Source of the DNA: Trichoplax sp. H2
Taxonomy: Eukaryota > Placozoa > Uniplacotomia > Trichoplacea
DNA: 64,000 bases
Assembly: GCA_003344405.1 (NCBI GenBank)
Contig: NOWV01000050.1
Location: 394,803-458,802, forward strand
Reading direction: 5' to 3'
Part shown: positions 59,068-64,000 of the stretch, in pieces
Numbering within the stretch: the stretch's first letter is position 1
Layout: each line of letters begins with the position of its first letter
Position numbers and translations under genes: made by a program
Notes under the pieces: generated by a model
The model's database searches: none
What the model saw: the letters and a program-made list of their open reading frames with translations, nothing else
What the model was told of the DNA's origin: nothing

Positions 59068-61879
59068 TTAGTCCCAATTAAAGCCGAGGCGCTTCTTAGA
59101 GTTTAACGGCCGACCATATATTTTGTCGTGAGCGTTATCAGACTTTCGCTGAACATCAATCATGTTTCCATCCTCTGTAATGGCTTGTGTACTGTGATGC
59201 ATAACTTGATTTGCTGCTTTAACGAGTGGTAATGGATTTCGATCAGCTTTTTTAGTTGCCTTGATAACATTTGCGGCATATTTCTGAAATACTTTCTCGT
59301 CTTTGAGCTCTTGTGATTGCATATTTTTGATGTAGTCACTATCTTGTTCCCTTAAGTTTTTCCTTCTTATCGTATTTTCCCCCTTGAAAATTGATATAAT
59401 ATTAGTAAATGCTCCTGTTCAGTAGGTCATTGAAATTGTCTACTTCATTACTGTAACGTATGTTTTAATAAAATTATTGGAATATTAATGAAGGAGTGGC
59501 AACTTGTAACTTACTATTTGTTCCAAGTTAAGCTGCTTCAATTTGACAACTGTTGTAAGTGCTTTTTTTTTCTCTTCTTTTTCCTTGACTTTCCACTGAA
59601 TTACAGAGAAAGATTGATAAGATTACAAACCGATATTGTTTACCCGTAAGTAAGTTAGAATTCATCAAGCACAGCGTGGAAATAATTCCCAATCTTTAAA
59701 TGTTACAAGCAGATGTATATATATATATGCAAATTTATCTACATCATAGCCTAGCAAAGGCAGCGTAAAGTTACAAAACTTAAGTGTATGATGTAAATTT
59801 AAGATGTCTACCTCTTCATATTCTTGTTTACTCCTTTCTAGTGTCTGTTTACTCTTTTCTTTCTCTTCGGCTATTATTTTCTCATTTCGTTTAATCTATT
59901 TCCAGATATGACAAAAAAATGATACTTTTATAAATGCAATCGTCTAGCTTTGTAGCACGTTTAATAGGGTATAAAAAATAGCACACGTACCACTTCTTTT
60001 CTATGCTTTGCGATTTCTTTTAATTGTTTTTCATTTTTTTCCTTGCGTAATCTTTCTATTTCCTGCAAAACATTTAAGCATAAATATGTCAACTGTGAAC
60101 GGGCGTGAATATAAAAAAATCTCTGAATCGATGCTTGGATAAATACCTCTCTTTCTCGATCTCTCTCTGCAACCGCCCGAGCAATCCTATCATCTTCATC
60201 ATCAACCTTTTGTACCATTATATTTCGTAACCTATCCACCATACGATCATTATGTTCTTTGAAGACTTTAAATAAGTCAGATTCTTTTTCTTTTCTCATC
60301 CTAATCATTCTCTATGTATTCAAAATGTAAATGCGCTTATAAGAAACCTAAGTCAATTACAATGCACCACTGAAATTTTGACCTGAGATATCATTTCAAT
60401 TAGAAGTTTTTACCTTTTTAGCTTCTGCAAATAGTCTAGTTTCTTCCTCTTCTTGTTCCTGCAGCTTTTTCTCTGCTGCTTTTACCATTTGCCTGTAAGC
60501 CATTGCCTCCTTATAGTCACTCATGAGCTCTTGCTTATTCTATAGATTGTTGAAAATAATATTTTACTTTGCTGTTAAACTTAGTGACATCAAGATTAGC
60601 TATTGATAAGAAGTGCTACGAAAAAAATCAGTTTTACCTTTCTTTGCTTCTTCGCTTGTTCTTTTATTACTTGCTCATGATTTCGCTGTTAAAGCATGAA
60701 TGAAATAAAGAGTTATATTTGGAAAACATTAGTCTTATGGTATGATTACTTTTTTCTAATGTACTAACCACATCATCATCGATTTTTTTTCTTTCATCTA
60801 AATCAGTTTTTATGAAGTTACTCTTTTGACTCTCTTTTTCTTTTACCCTATGATACAAAATATAGTTTTTAATTCAACATTAAATTATGATATGTAGGAT
60901 TAACATGCTAGTACAGATACGTATATTTAATATAGTAACATATAGGAATAGTAATTTTGCATAAGCGTACTGGCTTAGTTGAAAATCCGAGAATTGTTTT
61001 CGTATATCGCGACGTTTAGTTTTCTCCTCTTCCTCGCGTTTCAAGTAAGCATCATACTCATTTCTCATTTGCTGAATATATCTTTCATCTTTTTCCTTAT
61101 TCACATCACGTCTCATTTTTTTAAAATCGATTTGAGCTTCTCTTTCTTTAAGCACTTCTCCAGTAAGGAGTGCACTCTGTAAGTTGGATATATCAATTTG
61201 CACGATTTAATTAAATTTATCATTACCAAGTATTACTAAATTATACTAATTTATCAGTAGTTGATTAAGACATACATGGAAATTTTTAATGCGATCAGTT
61301 TGAAAATATTGCAACTCCTTAGCTCGTTTAATTGCATTTTTTCTCATTTGAGCATTGTACTCGTCTTCTCGCTTATCTAACTCCAACCGTTCTCTCTATT
61401 GATAAATATTAAACAATCGTAAGGCAAAATTAATTGCAAAGGGATTATATTGGCAATTTTATTTTAAGATAGCCAGGTTAGATTGGATTTTTAATACTAA
61501 CAGCTAATACTGTAGCGCATGAATATGTGGATGTGTACATGTAACTTACTTCTTTTTGTTCTTCCTTTACCTGGTGAGCTTGTAGCCGTTTCAATCTTTT
61601 GCCCTATAACGTACCGCGAAGATTCTTTAGAGTGTGAAATAAAAATAGAAATTACAAAATGATTAACTACCTCAATAGTATTGGGCCAGTATTTTACAAT
61701 TCCTTTTGACGATTCGTGTAGCGCGTCTCTCTCCTGTTTAATTGCTTTCTTCTGTTGCGCCTCTATAGCAGATTTCGTTAACGAATATTGCATTCTATCC
61801 CATTGCGATTTTGGGACCAAAGCAGTCTTTTTGATGTCGTCGACATTGATACTTTCCTGGTTTAACCGTGGTTCTCTAG
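59068..61879 (-). CDS. CFAP210: CFAP210 (CCDC173), ciliary microtubule inner protein; 5' exon missing
   Basis: Coiled-coil protein of the doublet microtubule lumen in motile cilia. Exons read (minus): 61879-61671, 61603-61550, 61395-61276, 61176-60971, 60847-60769, 60685-60638, 60539-60414, 60311-60147, 60062-59991, 59895-59812, 59595-59515, 59382-59068. All junctions are in phase, giving about 518 residues without the first exon (human 547). Diagnostic stretches: VPKSQWDRMQYSL, GIVKYWPNT, YFQTDRIKNFHSALL, VLKEREAQIDFKK, RMIRMRKEKE, DEDDRIARAVAERDRERE, and C-terminal KKRLGFNWD, each with a clear counterpart in vertebrate CCDC173. Most of the chain is Glu/Lys/Arg-rich coiled coil. The exon at 61879 starts two bases into a codon, so a short upstream exon supplying the ATG is expected in about 61,900-62,600; a candidate ATG at about 62086 does not join in phase. 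Confidence 0.92.
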
Positions 61880-62623
61880 CTACAATTGAAGCGATAAAAT
61901 AAATTAAAAGCTCATCTTTATGAAAATTATAACAATTATTAGTTGTTGGTAGATCGTGTGCGTATCTTAAGTATGGTAGAGATTTCATTAAATATAATAT
62001 ACCATAACACTTATTATGCGCGTTAGTGCGTATAGCATCGATTATTTTATTCAATTACTCTAGTAGTATAACTATGGTTGTCATTTTTCCAAGTGGCTCT
62101 TTGGAATTGTGAGTATATTAATTTAAATCTTGTATATCTTGAGATTATTCTTATCTAATATCTGAAATTTTAGCTTCTTCAAGCTTGAATTACAACTGTG
62201 CAGTATAGCCCTTTTCACATTACAGCTACAATCAGTGACTGCTTGAATTCAATGAAGAAAAATCAACTATGCATCGTATTTCAATATCTTATCGTTATGC
62301 ACCTTCATTATTATATTCACGACAATTATAATAAAGGTTTCAATTTCAGAAATTTGTAAGGCTTACTGTATTCAACAGGAAAATGGCGACTATTTCCTTG
62401 ATATATCTTGATGGTGGATGCCATTTTGGAGATGTACTATTCCCTTCTACTTCAATATTAGGACTGCTCTCACCTTGTATGTTGTATATTTTACTAGTCA
62501 AGTTTTCGTATTCAGTAAACGGTGATGCTACGTTGCTAAGATACCGATTTGTCTCAGTCCAGCACTGTCGTACAGTACGTGAACAGACGCGCGGACAGTA
62601 CAGACGCATGCCTGTGGCCAATG

Positions 62624-62659
62624 TAGTCTACAGTGTACAGTACTGTACACTGTAGACTA
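62624..62659. repeat. Perfect 36-bp palindrome
   Basis: The half-site TAGTCTACAGTGTACAGT (62624-62641) is followed immediately by its exact reverse complement (62642-62659), with no spacer. The centre is CAGTACTG. This is the longest perfect palindrome I found in the window, and it lies in the divergent CFAP210/EHHADH-like interval. Confidence 0.95.
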
Positions 62660-62694
62660 GAGACCCTTCGCCATACAGTACTGTAGCTTTCTCG

Positions 62695-62740
62695 AACGGT
62701 CTCTACAGTACTGTACTGTACTGTACGGTACTGTACTATA
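62695..62740. repeat. TACTG/GTAC microsatellite-like run
   Basis: Consecutive TACTG units (CTGTACTGTACTGTAC followed by GGTACTGTAC) form overlapping palindromes. A further 8-bp-arm palindrome (TGTACGGT / ACCGTACA, 62907-62924) lies about 170 bases on. Confidence 0.85.
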
Positions 62741-63350
62741 GTAAACATGTTCCACTCCGTGATGAGTTGGATGGCACTGATGGACAGTAGAATGTGTTTA
62801 CAAAGTCTGCATCTGTTTTAGTAAATATATTTATTTATTATTGCTCTACGTCGGTTTAAGTCCCATTTTTTTCCATTTTATTGATATGGAATTTCTTGAA
62901 ACACAGTGTACGGTACACCGTACAGTATGAAAAATGGCCACGTTGAGAACTGTACTGTCCGTATTTACAAAGGCATTCAAGAGCTTTTAAACCTGCTACT
63001 AAGTCACGCTGATTGACGCACTTCTCAAGCAAATAAATTAGAACATACAGTACTGTACACACGGATGAAGAGGTCAAAATTGCACAGTATGTATTTCATA
63101 GAAGAGCGATCCTATCTAACCCAGTTCAATGAATTCATTCATTAAGCAACAATCGAGCTCTCTCGTGGAGATTAGTTTCGGCGGCCATCAGTCGGCATGG
63201 ATAGCTGTGAAAGGCCCAATGTGGATCGCTGAGCTTTAGCCATCACATGACCACGTTGAAGGATCCGAGCTGCGCACAGGGATGTACACTGTACTGTACA
63301 GGATGGAGGGGGTTGTCTGTTGTAGTGCTGCTTGGCCTTACCTACTGTAC

Positions 63351-63359
63351 AAAATGGCG
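63351..63359 (+). promoter_or_regulatory. YY1-like AAAATGGCG motif
   Basis: AAAATGGCG in the divergent interval; a second copy is at 62380-62388. The same core occurs upstream of SOAT (10181) and ELP2 (about 14725 and 14918), and the DDX23 start codon lies in AAATATGGCG. Consistent with a YY1-type core promoter element; not proven. Confidence 0.35.
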
Positions 63360-63821
63360 ATAAGCCAGAATTTTACGTCAGCGATATTTAGACGTGCAGG
63401 TTCAATTTATCTTAGCGTCTTTTTGGTAAGGGTATGGTCATGACAGCTATTACCATGAAATAGGATAAGCTTTACTCTATACGATTACAACAAAAATGTG
63501 GAGAAAATCATTGGAAAATATCCTGATATTACACTTTGAAATATCCAATAACTTCCACACACCCTGTACGTAGGTGTGACTGTCCATGATTACAGTATGT
63601 AAACATTGGGGTGAGCTGGGGGTCAAGAAATTGGACTTGCGCAGTTGTAGGTTACGCTGGAAAAAGTGGACCACAACACAGGCATGACCGAGCCTTTTCC
63701 TCCGTACTGGGCAATGATTTCATTTCCGTAGTAGTTGATGCAGTATCCAATGGCTCCAAGTGTACTATGCAGTGTACACCCAAGTCGGTGGACGACATGG
63801 AGCGTGGGTAATACCACAGGG

Positions 63822-63830
63822 TATATAAAG
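63822..63830 (+). promoter_or_regulatory. TATA box TATATAAAG
   Basis: A textbook TATATAAAG sits 77 bases upstream of the ATG of the EHHADH-like gene in a locally less AT-rich stretch, so it stands out. It would predict a start site near 63855 and a 5' UTR of about 50 bases. Confidence 0.55.
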
Positions 63831-63906
63831 TAGCGATCAAAGGGGGCTCGATCACCTGAGGCATCGCTGCGGAATAGGTTGCCAGCTCAAATATCAAGAC
63901 AAGAAA

Positions 63907-63989
63907 ATGGAAGAAACGCTAGTCCAAGCAGAAGTTCGCAAGGATGTTGCTATCTTATGGATCAATCATCCACCAGTGAACGCTCTTAG
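63907..63989 (+). CDS. EHHADH: First exon of a crotonase-family protein, probably EHHADH (partial)
   Basis: ATG at 63907 opens MEETLVQAEVRKDVAILWIN followed by HPPVNALR; a donor (AG|GTCAG) follows at 63989/63990 and the rest lies beyond the window. Human EHHADH begins with the same pattern (ALALIRLRNPPVNAIS). The NPPVNA/HPPVNA block is the start of the enoyl-CoA hydratase fold. EHHADH is the peroxisomal bifunctional enoyl-CoA hydratase/3-hydroxyacyl-CoA dehydrogenase. With one exon, another crotonase member (mitochondrial HADHA or a stand-alone hydratase) cannot be excluded. No mitochondrial targeting sequence is apparent, which favours the peroxisomal form. Confidence 0.65.
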
Positions 63990-64000
63990 GTCAGATTGTC

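Larger units (their letters stand above)
61880..63906. other. Divergent CFAP210 / EHHADH-like promoter interval
   Basis: Contains the unresolved first CFAP210 exon, dense GTACAGTAC/GTACTGTAC repeats (62,565-62,740, 62,900-62,930, 63,050, 63,285), two AAAATGGCG YY1-like motifs (62380-62388 and 63351-63359) and a TATA box near 63822. Overlapping open frames on both strands at 62346-62655 and 63611-63897 show no recognisable homology. Confidence 0.55.

Noticed and set aside
62346-62655. Overlapping ~90-codon frames on both strands before CFAP210
   Set aside because: Neither resembles CFAP210 or any family, and they contain palindromic repeat DNA; more likely promoter sequence.

Overview
The window is nuclear DNA from a eukaryote, most likely an early-branching animal. 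It is AT-rich, uses the standard stop codons, and its genes are cut into many small GT-AG exons, commonly separated by introns of about 70-400 bases. Eight protein-coding loci can be read by splicing in-phase exons and comparing them with known animal proteins. The combination of a motile-cilium protein (CFAP210), sterol O-acyltransferase, ELP2, CCDC47, AVL9 and DDX23, with dense introns in a small AT-rich genome, fits a placozoan such as Trichoplax/Hoilungia. That species guess is inference; another non-bilaterian is possible.

Layout. 1-4479: AT-rich, no gene seen. 4480-10117 (-): sterol O-acyltransferase, 12 exons. 10118-15218: head-to-head intergenic space with three tandem-repeat arrays. 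15219-20762 (+): ELP2, 24 exons. 20763-25008: no gene seen. 25009-30801 (-): a secreted protein with a legumain/GPI8-like (peptidase C13) fold whose catalytic residues appear lost; its largest intron holds two tandem arrays. 30802-35234: no gene seen. 35235-40065 (-): CCDC47, 15 exons. 40066-43177: head-to-head intergenic space made largely of two tandem arrays. 43178-49547 (+): AVL9, 17 exons. 49548-53215: no gene, one degenerate array. 53216-58520 (+): DDX23/PRP28 helicase, 29 exons. 59068-61879 (-): CFAP210 (CCDC173), converging on DDX23, 5' exon unresolved. 61880-63906: head-to-head intergenic space with a perfect 36-bp palindrome. 63907-63989 (+): first exon of a crotonase-family protein, probably peroxisomal EHHADH, running off the window.

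The genes are unrelated housekeeping or membrane genes and do not form a pathway: cholesterol esterification (SOAT), tRNA wobble modification (ELP2), ER membrane-protein insertion and calcium (CCDC47), late secretory traffic (AVL9), pre-mRNA splicing (DDX23), axoneme structure (CFAP210), peroxisomal beta-oxidation (EHHADH-like).

The most unusual signals are not the conserved genes. They are (1) the secreted, apparently inactive C13-like protein; (2) eight tandem arrays with mostly unrelated units, several close to nucleosome-repeat length (about 165-193 bp), concentrated in the divergent gene-pair intervals and in one intron; and (3) a pervasive GTACAGTAC/GTACTGTAC-type palindromic motif that builds long palindromes in all three divergent intervals.
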